In this document: one piece after another, positions 30,031 to 38,563 of the stretch
Numbering within the stretch: position 1 is the first letter of the stretch
How the letters are laid out: each line of letters begins with the position of its first letter
Assembly (NCBI GenBank): GCA_002324875.1
Contig: NTJG01000003.1
Coordinates: 124,001 to 188,000, forward strand
Length of the DNA: 64,000 nt
Origin: Lysobacteraceae bacterium NML93-0793
GTDB lineage: Bacteria; Pseudomonadota; Gammaproteobacteria; Xanthomonadales; Xanthomonadaceae
Direction: 5' to 3'
Notes under the pieces: model-generated
Database searches by the model: none
Seen by the model: the letters and a program-made list of their open reading frames with translations, nothing else
What the model was told of the DNA's origin: nothing
Made by a program: the position numbers and the translations under genes

Positions 30031-31263
30031 CTAGGCCTGGCGCACTGCTTCCTGCTGCGCAGGACTGCTCTGCTGGGCAGCGTCCCGCTGCGCCAGCTGC
30101 TGCGCTTCCTGATCCGCCCGCTGCTGCCACGCTTGGCCTGTGGGCGAGGACTGGAGATCCTGCGTCGCGGCGCGGATGCTCTCGGAATTTTCGCTCTTCG
30201 CTGCGTCCAGAAGGCGCGATACGTAGTCCTGCTGCGTCGTGCCCTCATTCCGCGCGAGCTGCACCTCGCCGCGATCACTCGGTCCGTCGACAGACGCCCG
30301 GCGCCCATCCCGCCCCCGCTGGGACTGTTCCTCCTCTCGCCTCGCGGGCTCGCCGGCTGGAAGCGGGCCACGGATCGCATCCACGCCATCACGAATGAGT
30401 CCGCCTGGGCCGCGAGAAATGACCGTAACTCCGACTCGACGCGCCTCAATACCGCTGCGGTAGCTTTCAATCGAGCGGTCGTTCTCGCTTGCGCGCGTGC
30501 GTGCTGCCTGGTCGTTGAGGATCGATCGATCGGGCTTCCCGTCGCCATCGACCGGCAGGAAGTTATGCATGCTGTGCGAGCCGAACGAACGACCCGCCGC
30601 CGTGAGCGGAAAATCGGGCGTGATGAAGTCGCGCCCTCGGTGCTCGTGGTAGCCCGACTGGCGAAGCACCGTCATTTCCCGCTCAGTGGCGTAGATCCGG
30701 ACCTGCCCGTAGTGCGGGCTCGCGGCGCTCACTGCATCGGCCGCCATCACGTGGTTCAACACGCGATTGCCGCCCTCGGGGATGCGCTGATCCAGACTTG
30801 CCGCACCGTAAGCGTTGAATGTCTCGCCGCGCAGATCAAAGTGGTGCGCAGAGACCTGAGCGAGGGTGCCGCCAAGCGAATGGCCAGTCACCGTAACTTC
30901 GGGTGCGTCCCTGCCTGCCTGCCGTCCTATGGCCTCGGAATAGCCAATGGCGCGGCGAGTGAGCGCGACCGCCTCGTCGGCCTGGGGGTTGGTTCGATTA
31001 GCCACCATCGAGCCGTCAGTGACGACTCCGTCCTTCCATATCTGCTCAGTGCCGCGATGCGCAACAACGATCTCACCGGAGTCGACGCGTTGATAGATCG
31101 TTCCTTGATAGCCCGTGCGGGGATTATTGACGTGCTCTCGCACGCTGTACTCCACACCCTCGACAGTGATTCGTTCGTTAAAAGGGGGACTGCGCACACC
31201 CACCGCAATGTCACGATAGCTATCGTTCGCCAAACCCGCGTACTGCTGGGACGGGATCGTCAC
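30031..31263 (-). CDS. Putative T4SS effector: class-3 / DUF2974-type lipase
   Basis: 410 residues with no signal peptide. An alpha/beta-hydrolase domain in the first ~240 residues has the nucleophile elbow VTVTGHSLGGTLAQVSAHH (Ser129), a likely catalytic Asp near residue 176 (VMAADAVSAASPHYG) and a late His (SHSMHNFLP). The oxyanion region is IVVAHRGTEQIW. A charged linker (about 300-340) leads to a C-terminal segment that aligns with the tail of the peptidoglycan-hydrolase effector (13 of 36 identical, no gap), then a Gln/Ala-rich end. It starts with GTG overlapping the upstream lipoprotein stop (GTGA). A phospholipase toxin secreted by the adjacent T4SS is the best reading. Confidence 0.85.
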   Translation of the reverse strand: MTIPSQQYAGLANDSYRDIAVGVRSPPFNERITVEGVEYSVREHVNNPRTGYQGTIYQRVDSGEIVVAHRGTEQIWKDGVVTDGSMVANRTNPQADEAVALTRRAIGYSEAIGRQAGRDAPEVTVTGHSLGGTLAQVSAHHFDLRGETFNAYGAASLDQRIPEGGNRVLNHVMAADAVSAASPHYGQVRIYATEREMTVLRQSGYHEHRGRDFITPDFPLTAAGRSFGSHSMHNFLPVDGDGKPDRSILNDQAARTRASENDRSIESYRSGIEARRVGVTVISRGPGGLIRDGVDAIRGPLPAGEPARREEEQSQRGRDGRRASVDGPSDRGEVQLARNEGTTQQDYVSRLLDAAKSENSESIRAATQDLQSSPTGQAWQQRADQEAQQLAQRDAAQQSSPAQQEAVRQA

Positions 31264-31940
31264 GGCGTAGCCCCGGCAGCGCTGAGCTCGATCTCAAAGA
31301 ACTCCGAGCGCTGCGCCTCGGGAACCTTATCGAGCGAGGCATTTCCGAATTCGGCGTAGTTGTCGATCTCAGCGTTCGGATAGTAGCCATTCCAGTAGAA
31401 GAGCTTCTCGTTAGAGCCAGCTTCGGCAGCTTCGGCAGGAAGCTTGACCACAAACCACGTGGCATAGGGGTCGTCCGACGCTCGAAAGCTCGCTCGCACC
31501 TCCACAAACTCCCATCGACACACGCCGCGACCGTAGTAGTCCTCGTCCAGCACCTGGTCGACATACACTCGCCCAGCGAATTCGGTGTCCGAAACGCGCT
31601 CGAGCTTGACAACCTCGTTCGTGGAGATCCGCGGCACTGCGCCCGAAATGGGCTGAGGCTCACCGCACTCACCAGCATTAACAACGTCGTACTGGGCGGC
31701 TGCGTCGATCTCGGAAAACGGACCAGGCGGATCTTTCAACACGATCCTAATGTCATAGGCCTTCTGCGGCGAAGGATTGAGATTTCGCAGCGGCTCTCCA
31801 CCGCGAACGTCTTCCGGCTTACTCTCGAGCATTACCTGTCCCTCCTGGTTCTGTGTGTTGCACGCTGCGAGCAGCGGCAGTGAACAAGCTGTTATCAGAA
31901 GAGACCGCAATACTGCCTTGAAGTGAACTCGCCAAAGCAC
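31260..31940 (-). CDS. Lipoprotein coupled to lipase, candidate immunity protein
   Basis: 226 residues starting at a GTG with an AGGAGG ribosome site. The signal SLLITACSLPLLAAC has lipobox LAAC; the mature protein begins CNTQNQEGQ. The domain of about 190 residues is unrecognised, with cysteines in NAGECGEPQ and YGRGVCRWEF. Its stop overlaps the lipase start (GTGA), so both are made in step, as expected for an immunity/toxin pair. Two different lipoproteins therefore flank one lipase; which one neutralises it cannot be told. Confidence 0.75.
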   Translation of the reverse strand: MLWRVHFKAVLRSLLITACSLPLLAACNTQNQEGQVMLESKPEDVRGGEPLRNLNPSPQKAYDIRIVLKDPPGPFSEIDAAAQYDVVNAGECGEPQPISGAVPRISTNEVVKLERVSDTEFAGRVYVDQVLDEDYYGRGVCRWEFVEVRASFRASDDPYATWFVVKLPAEAAEAGSNEKLFYWNGYYPNAEIDNYAEFGNASLDKVPEAQRSEFFEIELSAAGATP

Positions 31941-32037
31941 TCCGCGTTCCTCCTGATGAGTCGGACGAAACGGCCGCTTGGTCGCTTCGAGCCATTGCAA
32001 AACCATTTGTCTGGCTTCACGACCGACCGCCGCCAAG

Positions 32038-32505
32038 TCAGCCACCCTGTCGCCTACTCCGGGGCGTCGTGCAGCCCGACCAAATAACGTCGCAATCTCG
32101 CCCACAAATTTTCCTCGCGGCAGAAACTGCGTGATGCACTGATGTCGTCCGCAAAGCCCAAGCACTGTCATCAGGACGGGAGACAACCGCCGCACACCCC
32201 AGCTCTTGGGTGAACTCAATCTCGCGCTCTCCGCCGCCTCGCTCGGCGCACATCTTGAGCGCAGCGTTCTCTGCAGCGCGCTCGGACTGTCCATAAGCGA
32301 AACCTGAGAAGGTGTTGGTCGTGCTGTGCGCGTAGCCGATCCATGGACCTGACGGATCGCCCCACGTCGCAGGCGCTGACCCGCTCGCAGTCAAAGAGAC
32401 GTTTTCAGATTGACGTAAATCTCGCTGCTCTGCTATCGCGGCGCCAGAAAGTGCCAGAAGAATCGCTGAGCACACAAAAACCAATGGATTTTTATGCCAA
32501 GTCAT
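32038..32505 (-). CDS. DUF4189-like secreted protein (divergent copy)
   Basis: 155 residues with a signal peptide (NPLVFVCSAILLALSGAAIAEQ). The mature part follows the DUF4189 layout: an aromatic-Gly start (WIGYAHSTTNTFSGFAYGQS), AAENAALKMCAERGGG and paired cysteines near LGCAAVV, ARKICGRDC and WSGC, likely forming disulfides. It is a distant relative of the protein encoded at 33069-33509, and both copies follow a virB6 or virB6 remnant. The role is unknown; DUF4189 proteins recur near this type of T4SS and may be immunity or accessory periplasmic factors. Confidence 0.72.
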   Translation of the reverse strand: MTWHKNPLVFVCSAILLALSGAAIAEQRDLRQSENVSLTASGSAPATWGDPSGPWIGYAHSTTNTFSGFAYGQSERAAENAALKMCAERGGGEREIEFTQELGCAAVVSRPDDSAWALRTTSVHHAVSAARKICGRDCDVIWSGCTTPRSRRQGG

Positions 32506-32557
32506 TGTGCGTTGCCTCGTTCGTCCGAACATCTATCACAGGGAAAGAAGCCATTTC

Positions 32558-33050
32558 CTAATATCTAGTTCCTGCGCCCTGCGCACGTCCCCCAGACCCA
32601 GCCTCTGCCGTAAACGTTCCCTGCGTGAGGTCTGATTTCTGACCAGTCGTATTGCGGCCGACAGTGCCGAAGCTCGAGTTGGCAGCGAATTGACCGAGCG
32701 TTCCGTTGAAGAACATCGCAGCATTGGCGGCGCCATCGCCATCAACACCGACGTGATCAATCCAACGCCACCCTGCTGAACAGCTGCAGAATTCAGGTCG
32801 TCGCCAAAGTCGGGAAGCTCGCCCCCTCGTGGAAATCGTATAGGCCGCAAGCATCGCAGCGGCCGAGACCGCTATAGCCTGGGTCGCAATCGAGACCATG
32901 ACCGTCAGTACCGCCATGGTAGACATCGTGCCAATTCCATACAGCAGCCACCGCTTGAGAAAATCTTGAGCCTGCTTAAAGCGCCGGGCCAGAATGAAAA
33001 TCAGGCCGGGCCTAAAACAGCGCGAGCGCAATCTTCGAAACGGCTCACCC
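32558..33050 (-). pseudogene. Decayed duplicate of the virB6 3' half
   Basis: Translation in shifting frames matches the C-terminal half of the intact VirB6 at 33519-34544: LKRWLLYGIGTM, VMVSIATQ, AVSAAAMLAAYTIST, then after a frame change VGLITSVLMAMAPP, and finally AAMFFNGTLGQFAANSSFG and VGRNTTGQKSDL. At least two frameshifts and loss of the N-terminal half leave no usable gene. It lies between the two DUF4189 genes, so a virB6-DUF4189 unit was probably duplicated and one virB6 then decayed. Confidence 0.88.
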
Positions 33051-33068
33051 GACTAAAAAACTGTCCAC

Positions 33069-33509
33069 CTACCTTCCAGGAAATGAACAATCTTCATAGT
33101 AGATTCTGCAGTCAACACCGCAAGCTGCGAGGGCTTTCGACCTAACACCACGCGCGGTCCGCCCTCTCGACCACGCGTACTTTTGGGAGGTCGCCGCTAC
33201 CGCGACACATTGATTTGAATAAGTAAACTCTACTACGCAAGCCGCCCCTCCCTGACGCTGACAGTCCGAGATAGCGGCGTCGGATGCTGCGCCTTCCGAC
33301 GCTGCGCCTGTCGCTGAGCCAGTCAACTGATCGTCGGGGCTGACAGAGAAAGCCCCCCAAGCTATCGACGCCTGCCTCGTGTCACCCACTCCATGCGCAG
33401 GAAGAAGGATTTGGTTATAGCCATGGGTTCCAGGCTGTTGCGCAGTCGCTTTCATCGGCAGCACCTCCATAAAGGTAGCGAAAGTGCAGAAGATGATCAT
33501 CTTTTTCAT
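33069..33509 (-). CDS. DUF4189 domain-containing secreted protein
   Basis: 146 residues: signal peptide (MKKMIIFCTFATFMEVLPMKATAQ), then the DUF4189 pattern WGAFSVSPDDQLTGSATGAAS, AASDAAISDCQRQGGAAC, VVEFTYSNQCVAVA and the ending KALAACGVDCRIYYEDCSF with several paired cysteines. An AAGGAG site precedes the ATG. It begins 10 bases after the virB6 stop and is probably the last gene of the virB operon. Function is not established; a periplasmic accessory or immunity role is inference from position. Confidence 0.82.
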   Translation of the reverse strand: MKKMIIFCTFATFMEVLPMKATAQQPGTHGYNQILLPAHGVGDTRQASIAWGAFSVSPDDQLTGSATGAASEGAASDAAISDCQRQGGAACVVEFTYSNQCVAVAATSQKYAWSRGRTARGVRSKALAACGVDCRIYYEDCSFPGR

Positions 33510-33518
33510 AATCGCTCC

Positions 33519-34544
33519 TTATAACCTGCCAAGACCTCGTTGAGTCTCCAGCACGGTAGTCTCCGGCTGATTATTTCCGCGACCCACATAATCCTGCTTG
33601 AAGTCTGAATCCTGACCGGTACTGTTTCTGCCCGTACTGCCGAAGCTGGAGTTCGCAGCAAACTGCCCGAGCGTTCCGTTGAAGAACATCGCAGCCATTG
33701 GCGGCGCCATCACCATCAGTACCGACATGATCAATCCAACACCGCCCTGCTGAACAGCCGCGGAATTCAGGCCGCCACCGAAGCCGGGGATCGCGCCCGC
33801 CCCCATTGTAGAAATCGTGTAAGCGGCGAGCATAGCCGCCGCTGAAACGGCAACGACTTGGGTCGCAATCGAAACCATGACAGCGAGAACTGCCATCGCG
33901 AACATCGTGCCGATGCCGTAGAGCAACCATCGCTTGAACAGGTCTTGGGTCTGCTCGAACAAAAGCGCCAGGATGAAAAGGGGCCCGAAGCCGACAAACA
34001 GCACGAGTGCGATCTTGTAGAGCAGCAGCATCGCGCCGCCAATCACCGACGGACCCGCAATGCCAATGCCCGTCATCGCCGTAACGTTCCGCTGGCCCGC
34101 ATCGTTCGCGTCACTGTCGCCTGCGGGGAGCGCGTCGATCATCGCGAAGATGAGCCCCATCGTCGTGAGATTTTCGTCGATCGCATCCTCGACGTCATCA
34201 TCGTCCCCAGAGATAACTTGGTGGATGGCCTGCGGTAGGTCATCTGTCATCAGCCTTGTCAGGTCATTGCCAAAGAACGACATGGAAGTGGCCGCAATGA
34301 CGATCAGAAACGCACGAAGCGACCCAACCACGAGCCCCATCAGGTTTTCGCGGCTACGGCCGGTGACGACCATCCACCCCTGAATGAGCACCCAAAACAC
34401 AAGAAGCGTGAAGACAATCCCGCTGACGAAGCGGGTGGTGCGACCGAGGAGTGCATCCTGGAACGACTCGATCAACCCGTTGACGAGATCAAAGATAAAC
34501 GCGAAGAACGCCCAGGAGATAAAGCCACTCGCGTCAAAACTCAT
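33519..34544 (-). CDS. virB6: T4SS inner-membrane channel protein VirB6
   Basis: Polytopic component of the translocation channel. 341 residues with about six to seven hydrophobic segments: SWAFFAFIFDLVNGLI, FVSGIVFTLLVFWVLIQGWMVV, NLMGLVVGSLRAFLIVIAATSMSF, VIGGAMLLLYKIALVLFVGFGPLFILAL, WLLYGIGTMFAMAVLAVMVSIATQ, VAVSAAAMLAAYTIS and GLIMSVLMVMAPPMAAMFF. An acidic periplasmic-type loop (SGDDDDVEDAIDE) lies between them. It starts 14 bases after the virB5-like gene. A broken partial copy lies about 500 bases downstream. Confidence 0.92.
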   Translation of the reverse strand: MSFDASGFISWAFFAFIFDLVNGLIESFQDALLGRTTRFVSGIVFTLLVFWVLIQGWMVVTGRSRENLMGLVVGSLRAFLIVIAATSMSFFGNDLTRLMTDDLPQAIHQVISGDDDDVEDAIDENLTTMGLIFAMIDALPAGDSDANDAGQRNVTAMTGIGIAGPSVIGGAMLLLYKIALVLFVGFGPLFILALLFEQTQDLFKRWLLYGIGTMFAMAVLAVMVSIATQVVAVSAAAMLAAYTISTMGAGAIPGFGGGLNSAAVQQGGVGLIMSVLMVMAPPMAAMFFNGTLGQFAANSSFGSTGRNSTGQDSDFKQDYVGRGNNQPETTVLETQRGLGRL

Positions 34545-34558
34545 GGCGGCGGCACCTC

Positions 34559-35281
34559 TTAAAATGAAAGACTCAGGCCGCCACCACCCTTCAAGGCATT
34601 GCGGGTGAGCGCGGCCTGCGAATTCCGGATGTGGGCGATACGGGCGCTGTAAGCCGCCATGTACGTGTTGTAGCGATCTCGATCGTTATCCATCAGGGCG
34701 GTGAGCGCCAAAACTTCATTCGTGTTGTACTGGATGTTCGCGTAGTCGTCAGAGGAAAGGCTGCGGCGGTGATCATCCAGCTGCTTTAAGCGGTCGTAGT
34801 TCTCGCTCGCGCGCTCGAACATGCGCATCGAAAATCGATACTGGGCAAGCTCGGTGTTCGCGAGATCCCGACAGAGCTGGCGCTGCTGCTGACCAAGCGG
34901 CGTACTGGTACTTGCAGTGCACAGCCTATCGAGTCCGACCGATGTGGTGCTTGGCTGCGTTTCGTTGAGCGCTTCGTCCCCTGTTGGCGCGGCAACCATC
35001 TCTGGCGTGGAACCGCCCCGCTGCGCAATCTGAAGTTTGCGGTTGAGTTCGGTCTTGAGGTCGTTGAGCTGCCCCGTCACGGTCCCGTTGTTACCGAGGC
35101 GCTCTTGGGTCCCACGGTCGTTCACCTGCCACGCTGCCGCAGCCGCCCCGGTTCCGAGCAGTGCAATGACCGCGAGCGCGATCGTCAAGCCACGGTTCGC
35201 CTTGGGCAGATCACGCGTCGTCCCGAAAGTCTTGGTCCATGCAGCCGCGAAGTCTTGGCCGCGTCGTTTCATCGATGTCAT
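34559..35281 (-). CDS. virB5: VirB5-position T4SS protein
   Basis: 240 residues with one N-terminal membrane or signal segment after a basic stretch (GLTIALAVIALLGTGAAAAAW, about residues 31-51). A long helical, Gln/Asn-rich periplasmic region follows, including a single CxxxxxxC-like pair (DRLCTASTST... QRQLCRDLANTEL). It sits between virB4 and virB6, the place of virB5 (minor pilin or pilus-tip adhesin) in X-T4SS operons. Sequence similarity to classical VirB5 is weak, so the name rests mainly on position and architecture. ATG at 35281; an alternative start is three codons later (MKRRGQDF). Confidence 0.72.
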   Translation of the reverse strand: MTSMKRRGQDFAAAWTKTFGTTRDLPKANRGLTIALAVIALLGTGAAAAAWQVNDRGTQERLGNNGTVTGQLNDLKTELNRKLQIAQRGGSTPEMVAAPTGDEALNETQPSTTSVGLDRLCTASTSTPLGQQQRQLCRDLANTELAQYRFSMRMFERASENYDRLKQLDDHRRSLSSDDYANIQYNTNEVLALTALMDNDRDRYNTYMAAYSARIAHIRNSQAALTRNALKGGGGLSLSF

Positions 35282-35336
35282 GCGCCCTTCTCCCGAAATC
35301 TTCGATCTATACGTTTACACCTGGTAACGGCAGCGG

Positions 35337-37805
35337 TCATCCCGCTGCAGCGCGCCGAGTGCTATTCCGCTCCAGCTGCCCCTCGGCCGCGCGCCCCGAT
35401 CCCTTTCGGTTCTCATAGAACGCCTCCAGCCACTGTTCGGGCGTGAGTTCCGAGCGATCCACTCCAAGCCGCCCGGACTCTTCCCGGACGATCTGGTCCA
35501 TCACTTCGATGTTGTCCGTGCTTGCCGAGATCACAGCGAGCGCGTCGTCCATGCCGCGCAGGTTGAGCTGACAGACGGTAGAGCCATGTCCCTGCTTGAC
35601 CAGGAATGAGCGTGAGCGCTCGTCGAGGTTCGCTACGACCTCAAACTCCGCTTCCGTCAGTTTCAAGCCCTCCATGTAGTCCGCGCGCGAGGCGTTCGGG
35701 TTCGGGAGGAGGATGAGCGTCGCTGTCTGCTCGATCAGCGCGGCGGAAATGTCGCTTGCGAGCGCGTCTTCCGGGCTTTGGGTTGCGAAGATCCCAAGGC
35801 CGTTCTGCTTACGGATCGTCTTCTGCTTGTTCTTGGCGAAGTCTTTAAGCGCGCCGCCGCCATCGAGGATCTTCCAGAACTCATCCATCACGTAGATGAG
35901 AGGGCGTCCATCGATCAGGTCTTCCAGGCGATGGAGCAAATAATTGATCACCGGCACGCGCACCTCGGCGTTGTCGATGACGTCGGTGTAGTCAAACCCG
36001 ATAATGTTCGCGCGGTCCAGGTCGATGATGTCGACCGGGTTGTCAAACACCCAGCCAAGCGTGTTGCCAGCGGTCCATTTGCGAAGGCGCGCGAACAGCC
36101 CGTCGTCGCCCATGTTCGGCAGGCTCTTCTGGAAATTCGTCATCGAGCGCAGGTGCTTGGGCATGTCAAGCATGCTCTCCACCGCGCGGAAGATGTCTTC
36201 ATCCTCGCGCGCCGTGTAGCTCGTCTTGCCCGCGAGCACCTTCATCAGGTTCCCAAGGAACTGCACATTGGCGTCCGTGCGCTCGCACTGGAACGGATTG
36301 AATCCAGTCGGATGGCCGTTATCGAGCGCAAGGTAGTTGCCGCCGCACGCACGCACGAAGATCTCGGCGCCGCGGTCCTTATCGAAGAAGAAGATGGTGG
36401 GCGCCGGGTCATATTTCTGGACCTGGCTAAGCAGGAAGTTGATCAGCGCGGTCTTACCCGTGCCGGACTTGCCGATCACCATGGTATTGCCGATCGCCTT
36501 CTCACCCAGCGAGTTCTCCGCCGGGTGCGTTGCGTGGAAGTTGAAGTAGTAAGGTTGGCCGTTCGTGGTCTGGAGAACGGTCAAGCACTGACCCCACGGG
36601 TTGTTGTCTTTCTTGCCGGTCGCAAAGTTGTGGAGCGGCGAGAGGCCAAGGAAGTTCAGAGAGCTGACATTGGCAAGGCGCGTGCGGAACTTCCAGTTGC
36701 CTGGGAGCTGCGAGTAGAACGCAGAGCAAACCGCAAGATCCTCTTTGACGGACACAAAGCCTGCATTCGAGAGCTCGGCGCGGGTCGTGGCGATGTTCTG
36801 CGAAAGCAGCTTCTGATCATCCGCGTAGAGCGCCATCATGAAGTGGTATTCGCCGAGCACGAAATTTCCGGACGCAACTTGGTCCATCGCGTGATCCATC
36901 TCGATCACTTGGCTGACGGCCTTGTCGCCAGAGGAGATCATCATCCCCTTGGTGCGGTCGAGGATCTTCAAGGCGTCCTGACGACCCATCGGGCTGAACG
37001 AGTGCGTGATGACGTATTCGAAGTCCAGATACTTCAAGTTGTTCAAAATTCCCGGATAAGTGGCGTCCGTGAACTCCTTGATGTTGAGGATCGCGCCGAA
37101 CTGATTGGTGCCGCCAGGCGCGCTCACCACGAAGTCGCCGGACTTTGCCGAGAACATATGGCGGGACACCGGCAGGTAGTCGTAGACCGGCGCGCGAAGG
37201 ACCGGGACAGGCTCCTCGATTCGGTTCAGCAGGTAGCCGAAGAAGCCGAGCGTCTCGGAGAACACGACGCCATTGTCAGCCTCGTACATGCCAAGGCGCA
37301 CCGGCGCGTAGTCTTTCAGCACGGCCTCAACGTTGCCAGCGAGCTCGATGGTCTTGCCAACCATCTGTTCTTGCTCTGCCGCAAGGCGCACGACGTCCGC
37401 GGACTTCTCGACGAACTTTTTACCGGCCACGATGGGCCGGTAGATCATCGTCAAGTAGAGTTCGTTTTGCATGCTCTTCTGCGACGACAGTCGCTCGAAG
37501 TATTCATCCGACATCTGCTGATTGAACGCTTGGTCGAACTTGCTCTCCACTTCGATGCGGCCGCGTCGACGGATGTCGTGGACCCAGAACGCCACGTTGA
37601 CGAAATCCGGCGCACGGAGCGTCTGGAGCATCCGGTTAAAGGTGTTGTGCCTGTGTTCGAGTTCCCACTTCTCTCGTCCCACGAACGGCAAGCCATCAAG
37701 CCGCCACGTGATGAAAAAATCCCCGCCCGTCGTCTTGACCACGTGCGGGGACACGTGCGCTGAGAGCGGGATAAATTCAGAGATGGAAGTGTCGGGCGCA
37801 GGCAT
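35337..37805 (-). CDS. virB4: T4SS ATPase VirB4
   Basis: Large inner-membrane-associated ATPase that energises pilus assembly and substrate transfer. 822 residues: an N-terminal CagE/TrbE/VirB-type domain, then Walker A at about residues 443-450 (VIGKSGTGKTALINFLL), the nucleotide-proximal FFFDKDRGAEIFVRACGGNY, Walker B at about 636-644 (LIYVMDEFWKIL), and the ATQSPEDAL and ERSRSFLVKQGHG signatures. The ATG at 37805 follows the virB3 stop by 4 bases; a TTG at 37832 would overlap virB3. Highly expected in this operon. Confidence 0.96.
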   Translation of the reverse strand: MPAPDTSISEFIPLSAHVSPHVVKTTGGDFFITWRLDGLPFVGREKWELEHRHNTFNRMLQTLRAPDFVNVAFWVHDIRRRGRIEVESKFDQAFNQQMSDEYFERLSSQKSMQNELYLTMIYRPIVAGKKFVEKSADVVRLAAEQEQMVGKTIELAGNVEAVLKDYAPVRLGMYEADNGVVFSETLGFFGYLLNRIEEPVPVLRAPVYDYLPVSRHMFSAKSGDFVVSAPGGTNQFGAILNIKEFTDATYPGILNNLKYLDFEYVITHSFSPMGRQDALKILDRTKGMMISSGDKAVSQVIEMDHAMDQVASGNFVLGEYHFMMALYADDQKLLSQNIATTRAELSNAGFVSVKEDLAVCSAFYSQLPGNWKFRTRLANVSSLNFLGLSPLHNFATGKKDNNPWGQCLTVLQTTNGQPYYFNFHATHPAENSLGEKAIGNTMVIGKSGTGKTALINFLLSQVQKYDPAPTIFFFDKDRGAEIFVRACGGNYLALDNGHPTGFNPFQCERTDANVQFLGNLMKVLAGKTSYTAREDEDIFRAVESMLDMPKHLRSMTNFQKSLPNMGDDGLFARLRKWTAGNTLGWVFDNPVDIIDLDRANIIGFDYTDVIDNAEVRVPVINYLLHRLEDLIDGRPLIYVMDEFWKILDGGGALKDFAKNKQKTIRKQNGLGIFATQSPEDALASDISAALIEQTATLILLPNPNASRADYMEGLKLTEAEFEVVANLDERSRSFLVKQGHGSTVCQLNLRGMDDALAVISASTDNIEVMDQIVREESGRLGVDRSELTPEQWLEAFYENRKGSGRAAEGQLERNSTRRAAAG

Positions 37806-37809
37806 GTTG

Positions 37810-38124
37810 CTAGTCCTTCGTGGGCGGCTCAAACGTCTTGCGGTAGCTATTCGGCGTGAACACCCACATGCCGTTGTGATGCTTGATATTTCTGACCTTG
37901 GTGCGGAACTGCCACCGCAGGCCGATCAGGCGAAACACCATCTCGTCGCGCTTGGCCATCTGCCGCATGATCATCACGACGATCGGCAGGAGAAGCAGGA
38001 AGAACATGTCGATGTAAAACGTCAGCAGCAGGCACGCGCCGGCGGCGATCGCGAAGGGCATATACGGCACCCCAAGGAACATCGCCGGACGCGTGCAGCC
38101 ACGAAATAGCGCGTTTTTATGCAT
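37810..38124 (-). CDS. virB3: T4SS protein VirB3
   Basis: 104-residue inner-membrane protein that acts with VirB4. The N-terminal pattern HKNALFRGCTRPAMFLGVPYMPF is typical of VirB3 (short basic start, then ...TRP.. before the first helix). Hydrophobic segments are FAIAAGACLLLTFYIDMFFLLLLPIVVMIM, followed by the cytoplasmic RDEMVFRLIGLRW. It overlaps the virB2 3' end by 8 bases and is followed immediately by virB4. Confidence 0.92.
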   Translation of the reverse strand: MHKNALFRGCTRPAMFLGVPYMPFAIAAGACLLLTFYIDMFFLLLLPIVVMIMRQMAKRDEMVFRLIGLRWQFRTKVRNIKHHNGMWVFTPNSYRKTFEPPTKD

Positions 38125-38488
38125 ACCGCATCAGGCTGTCGACAACGACGATGGAGGTCGCCATCACGTCGTCGGGCAGCAGCATGCGCGCGATCTGCGC
38201 AGCGGCGCCGATCAGAAAGCCGCCGATCAGAACAGGCGCGACGTCGCCAATGCGCTTGTGATTGAACGCGATCTGATAGCCCGCAAAAATCACGGCGATG
38301 GTTACAATCGCGATCGAGGCGATGTTGAGCAGCGTGGTGACGTTGGTAAAGAAGGTATTTACGGTGTTGGTTGCGCCACTGACGTCTTGCGCCATCGCGA
38401 TCATCGGCATCGCCGCGAGCGACACGCAGGCTGCGATTGCGAAAGCGCGGCTGCGCTGGGCCTGGGCGGCGGAATTTGCGTTCTTCAT
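38117..38488 (-). CDS. virB2: T4SS major pilin VirB2
   Basis: 123 residues. A long signal peptide (RAFAIAACVSLAAMPMIAMAQ) is followed by the mature pilin with two hydrophobic helices (LLNIASIAIVTIAVIFAGYQIAF and VLIGGFLIGAAAQIARMLL) joined by a short basic loop (NHKRIGDV), the standard VirB2 hairpin. It lies between virB1 and virB3 as in other VirB operons. The TTTVTT-type region NTFFTNVTTLL precedes helix one. Confidence 0.92.
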   Translation of the reverse strand: MKNANSAAQAQRSRAFAIAACVSLAAMPMIAMAQDVSGATNTVNTFFTNVTTLLNIASIAIVTIAVIFAGYQIAFNHKRIGDVAPVLIGGFLIGAAAQIARMLLPDDVMATSIVVVDSLMRYA

Positions 38489-38563
38489 GAGGTGCCCCTT
38501 TCTGGTTGAGTTGAATGTGTCGGATGATGCACGGCCAGATCCGTTGGCCAGATAAAGCGTGAG

